Assembly (NCBI GenBank): GCA_034620365.1
Contig: JAQGEQ010000071.1
Location: 744,001 to 808,000, forward strand
Length of the DNA: 64,000 nt
Source of the DNA: Pegea sp. RAD2-039
Taxonomy: Eukaryota > Chordata > Thaliacea > Salpida > Salpidae
Reading direction: 5' to 3'
The notes under the pieces were generated by a model. It worked only from the letters and a program-made list of their open reading frames with translations, made no database searches and was not told the origin of the DNA. Each line of letters starts with the position of its first letter. Position 1 is the stretch's first letter. Of the stretch, positions 61,001 through 64,000 are shown piece by piece. The position numbers were made by a program, and so were the translations under genes.

Positions 61001-64000
61001 GTAATTGAGTATTTTCCAGTATCATCAATATCAGCTTGATTAATACTGAGAACAACGATATTATTACAAACTTCTTCTTTTACTCTTCCACTGATAGTAA
61101 TCGGCATATCTTCTTTTTTCCATATAATAGAAGGAAAGGGGGTTCCATTTACTATAAACTCTGCATTTAATGTCTTACCACTCCTGCAGTCGAAAGATTT
61201 TCTGCTAAAGAAGTCAATCTGTGGAGCAGAGACTTGCTTTGCAATAAGGATGTAACCAGGTAGTTCATTTGGTTTTCCAGTTCCACGTTTATTCACTGCT
61301 GCAACTTGGAAACTGTATTGTTCATTTTTAACTAAATCTTTTACTTCATATTCAAGATTGGTTGCTGCTAAAGTTTCGACAGTTTTCCATTCTGTTTCAT
61401 CTTTCATCTTTTTTCTGATCACATATCCTGTTAAATCAAGTCCACCAGTAAACAATGGTTTGGTCCACCTCAAAACGACACTGTTTTCTTTTATTTCAGC
61501 ACACAAAAAATTTTCTGGTGCACCAGGCTCTTCCGAAACCAAAATTGGTTCAGTAGTTTGAGCAGGAACCCCAATTCCATGTTCATTTTCAGCTGAAACC
61601 CTGAAAAAGTATTCACCTCGTTCTGGCAATCTAACAAATTTGTATGAGTTTCGAATACAAGCTGTTTCAACAGTTTGCCAAATTCGTCGGTAAGCTTCTC
61701 GCTGTTCTACAATGTAGTTTGTAACATCACTACCTCCTGTTGCTAATGGAGGCTTCCATGAAATTGTCACACTTTCTTTAGTAACATTTGTCACTTGAAG
61801 GTTCTCTGGCGCACCTGGTGAATCCAATACTCTTACTTTAGTTGTTATTGTAGCTGAACCAGAATCGTTGGTAATTGTGACTGTATATTCACCAGCGTCG
61901 TCACGTGTGCAATTTTTAATCGAAAGAGTAGTAACGTTATCAACTGTTTCAATCAGAGCGCGATCTCTCAAACCGTTGTTTGTACGCTCCCACTTGGGTG
62001 TTGGTGTAGGTTTGCCATACATAGGGACAGCAATTCGTAATGTGTTACCAGCTCTTACTGAGATTACTTTTTGATCAAATAACTCAGAACCAAAATTGGG
62101 TATCATGTAGCGATTAGTTGGAACAACATCGTTTTGCAGCATAGCTTCTTTTGATCTACCAGCATCATTATGAGCAAATAATCGGAATCGATAGAGATTT
62201 TTATCAGAAAGACCTGTTGCTATGTAAACAGGAATTTTTAACCGAGTTTGAATTTCCTTCCAATCACTATATGCTTCATCATCTGAATTGATATCAGTAT
62301 GACATTGTTCCAAACTGTAATATGTTACACCTGCCCCTCCATCATACGACGGTGACTGCCATTCAAGTGTAACTGATGTAAGTGTACAATCAGTTACTTT
62401 GAATGATTCAGGTGGTCCTGGTGGGTATGTTTGTTCACATATTTTCACTTGCTCAGTTGTTTCACTTGGTGGACTAAGACCTCCAAGGTTTTGTGCAAAT
62501 ACTCGAAACTGTTGATTGGTTCCTTCAATTAAACCATGAGCTCTTAAACGGGTATCATGAGTTGGATTACGATTTACTCGTAACCAGCGAGTTGCCTTTC
62601 GATCACGACGTTCGACAATGTAACCAGTGATTTCAGATCCACCATCTGATTCTGGTTTTGTCCACGTGATAACACAACCATCTCGAGCTATATTCGTTAC
62701 CATAGGCATTCGTGGTGCTGTAGGTACTGTATAGTCCTTATGTAGAGTTATTGGTCCAATTATTACTGGCTCTCCAGGACCAAGTTTATTTTCTGCTTGA
62801 AGTTTGAAAGTGTATTCTCGTCCTTCTCCGAGTCCTTTAACTGTATGTTCTAATCGAACTATTGTTTTAGATACTGGCACCCATGATAAACGGGAGGTTT
62901 CTCGCTTTTCTAATCGGTAATTAGATATTGAACATCCGCCATCAATTGTGGGTGGCTGCCATGAAATTGTACATTTTTCATCTGAGGCGTTTACAATCTT
63001 AGGAAACTGACAAGCACCTGGTGTATCTGATACCTGTACTTTTATCTCAATTGAACACACTCCACTAGGATTTTGAACCTTCAAAGTATATAGACCTGTA
63101 TCTTCTCTAGTGAGGTTTCTTATTGTTAGACAGCTAGTTCTGTCACTTGTCTCAATTTCTATTTTATTTGTTGTATCTAACTCTAGACCATCTTTATCCC
63201 ATTCAACACTCGGCACAGGTAATCCAATCACAGACGATTTTAATACCAAGGTTTCACCTGCTTTTAGTTTGAGAATATCTTTATGTTTTTCGAGCCATTC
63301 GCATTTAGCCGGTTCTATAATTTCTTCTAATTTAACTGGTCCGGTACTAGGTGAAGGCTCACTAATATTGCCAGCTGCATTATGAGCAAATACTCTGAAC
63401 TCATAGATTTCATTAACAATCAGATCTAATACTTCGTATTCAGTATCAGCAATATTGTTGAGGTTACAACGAGTCCAACGTCCCATTTCCAGCTTTTCGA
63501 TGGTGTAACTAACAATTTTACTGCCACCATCATTAAGTGGAGGCTTCCATTTGAGAGAAACACTTCGTTTTTTCATCGATTCAATTCGAAGATTACAAGG
63601 GGAATCAATTGGATCTCTTGCAAATGTCGCCTTAGAACTTACACTAGGCTCACTTTTTCCGGCAAGGTTTTCAGCAATTACTCGAAACTCATAACTTAAA
63701 CCACTTGCCAAGCTTCCACATTTAAACTTAGTGTCTAAGATAGGATGACGGTTACCCTTCATCCAAAGGATTGAATTGATGTCTTTATACTCTACATGAT
63801 ATCCTGTAATTGGAGACCCTCCGTCAGATGAAGGACTCTTCCATTTAATATTAATTGCATTTCCTGAGATTTTGACAATTTCCGGGTAATTTGGGGAATC
63901 AGGTACATCGAAGGGATGCTCTGCTTTTATAGGCTCACTTGTGAGAGGTTCACTTAAACCGAACTTGTTTAATGCACGTACACGGAAGATATATTCTCTT
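1..64000 (-). CDS. TTN: titin (connectin), internal A-band C-zone-like segment; gene continues past both edges
   Basis: Seen: the minus strand encodes a continuous Ig/Fn3 chain of about 180 domains through 64 exons (63 GT-AG introns), roughly 53.0 kb of coding sequence. Fn3 domains show the W..P..DGGS.I..Y and Y.FRV.A.N..G.G/S.P motifs. Ig domains show G.P.P...W and R.D.G.Y.... The order repeats every 11 domains with Ig spacings of 3, 2 and 3 Fn3. Known: this is the large C-zone super-repeat of vertebrate titin, also reported for amphioxus connectin as far as I recall; each repeat spans about 43 nm along the thick filament and contacts myosin and MyBP-C. Individual domains resemble titin closely, for example the GY..E.K..NSI.W Fn3 followed by the GRW..C Fn3. 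Inferred: structural ruler and scaffold of the sarcomere A-band. No start, stop, kinase, PEVK or Z-disc region is in view. Twitchin, projectin and obscurin are less likely because they lack the 3-2-3 pattern. Confidence 0.93.
448..3699 (-). repeat. Titin super-repeat, unit P (intronless, 3252 bp)
   Basis: Complete F-Ig-F-F-F-Ig-F-F-Ig-F-F beginning VGPPRDLTVVEI. Diverged from the array throughout; d5 has an acidic loop (SDADYLDSEW). Followed directly by d1 of the next unit at 447. Confidence 0.91.
3700..6951 (-). repeat. Titin super-repeat, unit O (intronless, 3252 bp)
   Basis: d1-d4 and most of d5 are young-array sequence (with slightly more differences around d2, about 6430-6620). From the end of d5 at about 5476 onward it is old sequence, and d8-d11 have no introns. 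The unit is thus a fusion of an array-type front with an intronless rear. Confidence 0.91.
7138..9016 (-). CDS. TTN: Titin small-exon cluster of unit N (6 exons)
   Basis: Exons: 9016-8752 (265 bp), 8636-8502 (135), 8398-8252 (147), 8176-7989 (188), 7881-7770 (112), 7323-7138 (186). Domains as in cluster J. d11 begins EVPSCPGKP (Cys for Arg). After this cluster no further intron is found in the window. Confidence 0.91.
7324..7769 (-). other. Intron of 446 bp between d10 and d11, unit N
   Basis: GTAAGA donor, ACTATAG acceptor. AT-rich. Ends match the paralogous introns while the middle (about 7440-7620) is divergent. Nothing else recognised. Confidence 0.84.
9085..11303 (-). CDS. TTN: Titin 2.2-kb exon joining units M and N
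   Basis: Intact 2219-bp copy, same domains and splice sites as the paralogues. Marked by CEVATCRV in d3, CNSESISDL in d4 and VRAANKAG in d5. The d2 Ig keeps VEVTIGDTLNL. First in-frame Met at 11289 is internal to Fn3 d11. Confidence 0.95.
11386..13220 (-). CDS. TTN: Titin small-exon cluster of unit M (6 exons)
   Basis: Exons: 13220-12956 (265 bp), 12840-12706 (135), 12602-12456 (147), 12380-12193 (188), 12085-11974 (112), 11571-11386 (186). The donor after the 265-bp exon is GTGAGC here, GTAAGC in the other copies. Variants LDFVGL, QGVPSDVVYTIKTG and DGGTNVTGY mark this copy. Frame intact. Confidence 0.91.
11572..11973 (-). other. Intron of 402 bp between d10 and d11, unit M
   Basis: Closest to the unit L intron, including the shared shortening. 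No coding or RNA feature seen. Confidence 0.84.
13289..15507 (-). CDS. TTN: Titin 2.2-kb exon joining units L and M
   Basis: Intact 2219-bp copy of the array exon with domains as in 21737-23955. Distinguishing substitutions include TNSSMILCW in d1, VEVTIRDTLNL in the d2 Ig (Arg for Gly) and GKTYNFRV in d7. No stops, acceptor and donor as in the paralogues. Confidence 0.95.
15590..17423 (-). CDS. TTN: Titin small-exon cluster of unit L (6 exons)
   Basis: Exons: 17423-17159 (265 bp), 17043-16909 (135), 16805-16659 (147), 16583-16396 (188), 16288-16177 (112), 15775-15590 (186). All read in frame with each other and with the 2.2-kb exon below. Ig d9 has the ITSWNYCDNQ variant and LKIGNN instead of LKVGNN. 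d10 has EYTEYGQD where other copies have EYKEYGQD. Confidence 0.91.
15776..16176 (-). other. Intron of 401 bp between d10 and d11, unit L
   Basis: Shares a shortened middle section and the TTTTGGGCTTAATTTGTGGGGG stretch context with the unit M intron. AT-rich, no other feature. Confidence 0.84.
17492..19710 (-). CDS. TTN: Titin 2.2-kb exon joining units K and L, carrying compensating 44-bp deletion and 44-bp duplication (frame broken as assembled)
   Basis: Same 2219-bp length and domain set as the other array exons, but not openly readable. In d5 the codons between ...DRTDTA and IVDDL are missing: 44 bp absent at 18267/18268 relative to 22467-22513, which gives an immediate TGA at 18260-18262. 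About 0.4 kb on, 44 bp (17808-17851) are repeated directly as 17852-17895, which returns the frame. Between the two events the DNA still encodes normal d5, d6 Ig and d7 sequence, but in the shifted frame. Equal sizes and unchanged total length suggest a wrongly placed block in the assembly. A true truncating allele is the alternative. No splice sites would remove the defect. Confidence 0.88.
17808..17895 (-). repeat. 44-bp direct duplication in d7 coding sequence of unit L
   Basis: Positions 17808-17851 and 17852-17895 are identical 44-mers (start CATCCGGGAA, end TTGCTT on the plus strand). Every other array copy has this sequence once, for example at 13605, 22055 and 26299. It creates a net shift of 44 (two mod three) that offsets the upstream deletion. 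Confidence 0.95.
18260..18270 (-). other. 44-bp deletion junction and resulting premature stop in unit L
   Basis: The plus strand reads CAACAATC then TGCTGTGTC. In all other copies 44 bases (from ATTTTACATT to GGTTCCATTC) separate these. The junction has only a 2-base overlap (TC). In the minus frame it gives Ala-Asp-Cys-stop with TGA at 18262-18260. Confidence 0.93.
19793..21668 (-). CDS. TTN: Titin small-exon cluster of unit K (6 exons)
   Basis: Exons: 21668-21404 (265 bp), 21288-21154 (135), 21050-20904 (147), 20828-20641 (188), 20534-20423 (112), 19978-19793 (186). Same domains as cluster J: d8, Ig d9 over two exons, d10 over two exons, first half of d11. The Ig reads GKPVPVTSWKYSDNQ as in J rather than ITSWNYCDNQ as in L, M and N. 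d10 has a Tyr in place of Asp before GG (PPVYDGG). Confidence 0.91.
19979..20422 (-). other. Intron of 444 bp between d10 and d11, unit K
   Basis: Same splice sites and almost the same sequence as the unit J intron. No feature seen inside it. Confidence 0.85.
21737..23955 (-). CDS. TTN: Titin 2.2-kb exon joining units J and K
   Basis: 2219-bp exon, phase-1 acceptor (DLVYGLKYNIRI) to GTAAGT donor after ...SVDE. Encodes the end of d11, then d1 Fn3 (PAPTDLAVVEI), d2 Ig (YPKVILNQTK...), d3-d5 Fn3 (KPQGPVEF, PDAPGRPEA, PPGPPCIVR), d6 Ig (EPEFLLNDD), d7 Fn3 (IPGCVGPIT) and the first 11 residues of d8. It is an intact representative of the young array and the best reference for judging the damaged copy in unit L. 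The first in-frame Met (23941) is internal, because coding continues upstream to the acceptor. Confidence 0.95.
24038..25913 (-). CDS. TTN: Titin small-exon cluster of unit J (6 exons)
   Basis: Exons: 25913-25649 (265 bp, d8, ITKQTIKISW), 25533-25399 (135, Ig d9 first half, EIPSADVES), 25296-25150 (147, Ig second half, DSHRVKTSS), 25074-24887 (188, d10, DVPSTPRGP), 24779-24668 (112, d10 end, IRNLRKQQSY), 24223-24038 (186, d11 start, EVPSRPGKP). The donor of the 188-bp exon is ACA|GTAAAT in the whole array. The last exon is one codon shorter than in old units. GT-AG everywhere and phases identical to clusters E-I. Confidence 0.9.
24224..24667 (-). other. Intron of 444 bp between d10 and d11, unit J
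   Basis: GTAAGA donor, ACTATAG acceptor. Nearly identical to the intron at 19979-20422. AT-rich with no feature beyond its repetition in the array. Confidence 0.85.
25982..28197 (-). CDS. TTN: Titin 2.2-kb exon joining units I and J; upstream edge of the young array
   Basis: 2216-bp exon from GLVKGAQYQVRVIAENEVG to the GTAAGT donor after ...SVDE. Fn3, Ig (about 27510-27795), three Fn3, Ig, Fn3, start of d8. The first about 925 bp (28197 to about 27272) are diverged in sequence, with their own Ig (NPPQVSILRDEKE...). From the NENGVGPYLQSEP segment in d3 onward it is almost identical to units K-N. The change happens in the middle of an Fn3, not at a domain or exon edge. The frame is intact across it. 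Three bases shorter than its paralogues because of differences in the diverged part. Confidence 0.94.
28478..30962 (-). CDS. TTN: Titin small-exon cluster of unit I (6 exons)
   Basis: Exons: 30962-30698 (265 bp, d8, ITTNSAAICW), 30571-30437 (135, Ig first half, ESPSADVSS), 30217-30071 (147, Ig second half), 29585-29398 (188, d10, DVPGQPHGK), 28870-28759 (112, d10 end, FGQLNRQESY), 28666-28478 (189, d11 start, SIPGQPGKP). The lengths equal those of units E and F although protein and intron sequences are diverged. The 29585 acceptor and 29398 donor are confirmed by the recurring 188-bp size. Confidence 0.88.
28871..29397 (-). other. Intron of 527 bp inside Fn3 d10 of unit I
   Basis: GTAAGA donor, TTAATAG acceptor. 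AT-rich and without recognisable content. Homologous introns are 57-107 bp elsewhere, so this copy is expanded. Confidence 0.8.
29586..30070 (-). other. Intron of 485 bp between Ig d9 and Fn3 d10 of unit I
   Basis: GTGAGT donor, ATACAG acceptor. AT-rich with a T-run at about 29985-30007. I see no coding or structural signal. Confidence 0.8.
31111..33335 (-). CDS. TTN: Titin 2.2-kb exon joining units H and I
   Basis: 2225-bp exon beginning GLIEGIQYQVRI and ending at donor GTAGAT after ...LNLDIKE. It encodes the end of d11, then Fn3, Ig (about 32640-32935), three Fn3, Ig, Fn3 and the start of d8. The front half (33335 to about 32030) is diverged. The rear part (about 32030 to 31127: d5, Ig d6, d7, start of d8) is nearly identical to the young array, with the switch falling inside the Q-P-G-P-P start of d5. 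The sequence changes back within the last 16 bases of the exon. Confidence 0.93.
31127..32030 (-). repeat. Converted tract in unit I (about 0.9 kb) copied from the young array
   Basis: Covers d5-d7 and the first codons of d8 and matches units J-N with only scattered single-base differences. Upstream (above 32030) and downstream (below 31127, including all introns of unit I) the match is lost abruptly. Exonic on both sides, so the tract does not include an intron. Confidence 0.85.
33232..37310 (-). repeat. Titin super-repeat, unit H (7 introns, 4079 bp genomic, 3249 bp spliced)
   Basis: d1-d7 in the 5.5-kb exon, d8-d11 in small exons. Introns are 144, 172, 103, 229, 66, 54 and 62 bp. The 54-bp intron (33587-33640) is the shortest in the window. 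Domain sequences are diverged from the young array. Confidence 0.91.
33398..35051 (-). CDS. TTN: Titin small-exon cluster of unit H (6 exons)
   Basis: Exons: 35051-34793 (259 bp, d8, INDNGMTISW; six bases shorter than in other units), 34620-34486 (135, Ig first half, ELPTADLVG), 34382-34236 (147, Ig second half), 34006-33819 (188, d10, DVPGPPVGP), 33752-33641 (112, d10 end), 33586-33398 (189, d11 start, TVPNPPGKP). All introns are GT-AG and phases match the other clusters. The two-codon shortening of the first exon is in frame. Confidence 0.88.
35196..40669 (-). CDS. TTN: Titin 5.5-kb exon: end of unit F, all of unit G, d1-d7 of unit H
   Basis: 5474-bp open exon from phase-1 acceptor (ALDEGLEYQVRV) to donor GTTAGT after ...ENVAANE. 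It contains one whole super-repeat without any intron, so positions that are interrupted in units F and H are read straight through: d8 is SVDDVTQNSIKISW, d9 Ig begins LPTANLSGSN (about 37905-38195), d10 KPPYGPVRF and d11 PEQPSKPTI. No stop or frameshift. The intronless state is therefore internal to an otherwise intron-bearing stretch. Domains are diverged from the young array. The first in-frame Met (40547) is internal. Confidence 0.94.
37311..40565 (-). repeat. Titin super-repeat, unit G (intronless, 3255 bp)
   Basis: Complete F-Ig-F-F-F-Ig-F-F-Ig-F-F. All seven intron positions used by neighbours F and H are absent, with no extra or missing bases at the sites, so the length equals that of spliced neighbours. 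Confidence 0.92.
40832..44222 (-). CDS. TTN: Titin small-exon cluster of unit F (6 exons)
   Basis: Exons: 44222-43958 (265 bp, d8, VTKSSIKVSW), 43825-43691 (135, Ig d9 first half, EAPTVDLRG), 43266-43120 (147, Ig second half), 41614-41427 (188, Fn3 d10, DVPGIPGGP), 41346-41235 (112, d10 end), 41020-40832 (189, d11 start, TPPPRPERP). The donor of the 188-bp exon is CGA|GTGAGT, weaker than its paralogues on the exon side. The lengths are the same as in units E and I. Two introns are long here (424 and 1505 bp); they are listed separately. Reading phase matches the other units, so no exon is missing inside the long introns. Confidence 0.88.
41615..43119 (-). other. Intron of 1505 bp between Ig d9 and Fn3 d10 of unit F, largest in the window
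   Basis: GTATGT donor, ATTTTAG acceptor. Mostly AT-rich with long A/T runs and no Ig or Fn3 coding potential. A less AT-rich stretch near the donor end (about 42900-43060) has small inverted repeats (CCAAC/GTTGG; ATTAGG/CCTAAT) that might be a decayed mobile element, but I cannot assign it. The same intron is 75-485 bp in other units. Confidence 0.75.
43267..43690 (-). other. Intron of 424 bp inside Ig d9 of unit F
   Basis: GTGAGAG donor, TTTATAG acceptor. AT-rich, no coding similarity to Ig or Fn3 in either strand, and no RNA gene recognised. The homologous intron in other units is 102-219 bp, so this copy has grown. Confidence 0.8.
44319..46534 (-). CDS. TTN: Titin 2.2-kb exon joining units E and F (rest of d11 + d1-d7 + start of d8)
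   Basis: 2216-bp exon. It starts in phase 1 with GLIEGIGYQIRV (second half of the last Fn3 of unit E) and then encodes Fn3, Ig (about 45850-46130), three Fn3, Ig (about 44640-44930), Fn3 and the first 11 residues of the next Fn3. It ends at the GTAAGT donor after ...LELDE. Odd: the fifth domain, about 44930-45238, is almost identical to that of the young array (PGPPCIVRLVDTTNN...CECNDFIK), while the domains on both sides are clearly diverged. This points to a local conversion patch. Frame is open throughout. Confidence 0.93.
44930..45238 (-). repeat. Converted patch in unit F: fifth domain (Fn3) near-identical to the young array
   Basis: About 310 bp match units I-O almost base for base (for example 45000-45200 versus 9780-9980). 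Directly outside, the sequence falls to ordinary inter-repeat divergence. The edges coincide with the ends of one Fn3 domain within tens of bases. Boundaries were judged by eye. Confidence 0.8.
46431..50514 (-). repeat. Titin super-repeat, unit E (7 introns, 4084 bp genomic, 3258 bp spliced)
   Basis: First unit in transcription order that carries introns. d1-d7 lie in the giant exon (Ig at 49921-50214 and 48724-49005). d8-d11 are split by introns of 177, 76, 198, 124, 57, 129 and 65 bp. Its Ig d9 is encoded by the exons 47744-47878 and 47399-47545. Removing the introns gives an exact multiple of three. Confidence 0.91.
46600..48219 (-). CDS. TTN: Titin small-exon cluster of unit E (6 exons: rest of d8, Ig d9, Fn3 d10, first half of d11)
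   Basis: Exons, in transcription order: 48219-47955 (265 bp, rest of Fn3 d8, begins IKKNAIKISW), 47878-47744 (135, first half of Ig d9, EQPTADISG), 47545-47399 (147, second half of Ig, ends DINVEILG), 47274-47087 (188, Fn3 d10, DVPGAPTGP), 47029-46918 (112, end of d10), 46788-46600 (189, start of d11, APPPQPRKP). Introns are GT-AG with phases 0,1,1,1,0,1,1 in order from the donor at 48396 to the acceptor before 46534. The domain reads through every junction, and the exon lengths recur in all later intron-bearing units (one 6-bp shorter first exon, in unit H), which strongly supports the splice sites. Introns between these exons are 57-198 bp and hold nothing recognisable. Confidence 0.9.
48397..64000 (-). 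CDS. TTN: Titin giant exon: units A-D and most of unit E (5' end beyond window)
   Basis: A single open frame runs from the window edge (in the second half of an Fn3, ...FRVRALNKFG) to a donor at 48396 (GTTAGT), at least 15,604 bp. It holds a partial Fn3 (d10), one full Fn3 (d11), four complete 11-domain units and d1-d7 plus the first 11 residues of d8 of the fifth. Ig domains lie at 63025-63318, 61822-62100, 60946-61230, 59758-60048, 58489-58782, 57616-57906, 56437-56724, 55243-55527, 54367-54657, 53188-53478, 51988-52278, 51115-51405, 49921-50214 and 48724-49005; all else is Fn3. Vertebrate TTN also has a roughly 17-kb A-band exon, so the size fits the family. The exon ends in phase 0 after the codons for ...LDVDE. 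The first in-frame Met (63762) is internal, not a start, because the Fn3 reads open through it. The units here differ clearly from one another, unlike those below 28 kb. Confidence 0.95.
50515..53772 (-). repeat. Titin 11-domain super-repeat, unit D (intronless, 3258 bp)
   Basis: Same order, with Ig at 53188-53478, 51988-52278 and 51115-51405. The first Fn3 (d1) lacks the usual DGGS turn, having YKTK after W.HPE. The seventh intron-free boundary (d8) is PSQVTELRI, lying where the intron-bearing units are interrupted a few residues later. No internal stop or frameshift. Confidence 0.91.
53773..57021 (-). repeat. Titin 11-domain super-repeat, unit C (intronless, 3249 bp)
   Basis: Same 11-domain order, with Ig at 56437-56724, 55243-55527 and 54367-54657. 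The third Ig has the unusual end DDACTFEV instead of the canonical D.G.Y core, so the usual Gly and Tyr of strand F are replaced (Cys and Phe). Flanking domains are canonical. Confidence 0.9.
57022..60348 (-). repeat. Titin 11-domain super-repeat, unit B (intronless, 3327 bp)
   Basis: Same 11-domain order, with Ig at 59758-60048, 58489-58782 and 57616-57906. This is the longest unit because its fifth domain (Fn3, 58783-59157) carries an extra charged stretch of roughly 25 residues at about 58948-59031. Otherwise spacing and motifs match units A, C and D. Confidence 0.92.
60349..63609 (-). repeat. Titin 11-domain super-repeat, unit A (intronless, 3261 bp)
   Basis: Domains d1-d11 run F-Ig-F-F-F-Ig-F-F-Ig-F-F, with Ig at 63025-63318, 61822-62100 and 60946-61230. 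d5 (about 62101-62424) has a slightly long acidic loop (SDDEAYSDW). No near-identical copy of this unit occurs elsewhere in the window, so it belongs to the old, diverged set. Confidence 0.92.

Noticed and set aside
63760..63762. ATG at 63762 as start codon of a gene
   Set aside because: The frame stays open to the window edge and encodes the front of the same Fn3 and the end of the one before it.
1..64000. Twitchin, projectin or obscurin as identity
   Set aside because: Twitchin and projectin cores repeat F-F-Ig, and obscurin is mainly Ig tandem. Here Ig domains are separated by 3, 2 and 3 Fn3 over 16 cycles, and domain sequences match the titin C-zone order. Kinase-based proof is not in the window.

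Overview
The window is eukaryotic and lies entirely inside one giant muscle gene on the minus strand. Neither the start codon nor the stop codon is present, and both edges fall in open coding exons. The product is an uninterrupted chain of about 180 immunoglobulin (Ig) and fibronectin type III (Fn3) domains. Their order has a strict 11-domain period: F-Ig-F-F-F-Ig-F-F-Ig-F-F, called d1 to d11 below. This is, up to where one starts counting, the large super-repeat of the A-band C-zone of titin (connectin). Twitchin and projectin use a shorter F-F-Ig repeat instead, so I call the gene a titin (TTN). The DNA is AT-rich and introns are short (54-527 bp, one of 1505 bp). A vertebrate-type titin A-band in a compact AT-rich genome suggests an invertebrate chordate, most likely a tunicate. 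That taxonomic call is inference only.

Layout in transcription order, from high to low coordinates. I label the complete super-repeats A to P. Units A-D and most of E sit in one coding exon of at least 15.6 kb (64000 to 48397). The rest of E and all of F carry introns. G is intronless. H to N carry introns. O and P lie in a final intronless exon (7055 to beyond position 1), followed by the start of unit Q. Intron-bearing units all have the same seven introns, in the same places and phases, confined to d8-d11. Their small exons are 265, 135, 147, 188, 112 and 186/189 bp (259 for the first in unit H). After splicing every unit is 3249-3327 bp, always a multiple of three. I place 64 exons, giving about 53.0 kb of coding sequence (about 17,650 residues).

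Super-imposed on this old repeat is a very recent one. From about 5.48 kb to 27.27 kb, five successive 4.2 kb units are nearly identical in both exons and introns. They are tandem in-frame copies of a whole super-repeat. Patches of the same sequence have been copied into the otherwise divergent units I (about 0.9 kb) and F (about 0.3 kb). One copy (unit L) contains a 44-bp deletion and, about 0.4 kb away, a 44-bp tandem duplication. Together they break and then restore the frame, which looks like an assembly artefact or a truncating allele.

Functionally, everything here would act as one rod lying along the myosin thick filament. In vertebrates each 11-domain repeat spans about 43 nm and binds myosin and myosin-binding protein C. 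This window alone holds 16 complete repeats, more than the 11 of vertebrate titin. No other gene, RNA gene, promoter, terminator or intact mobile element was seen.
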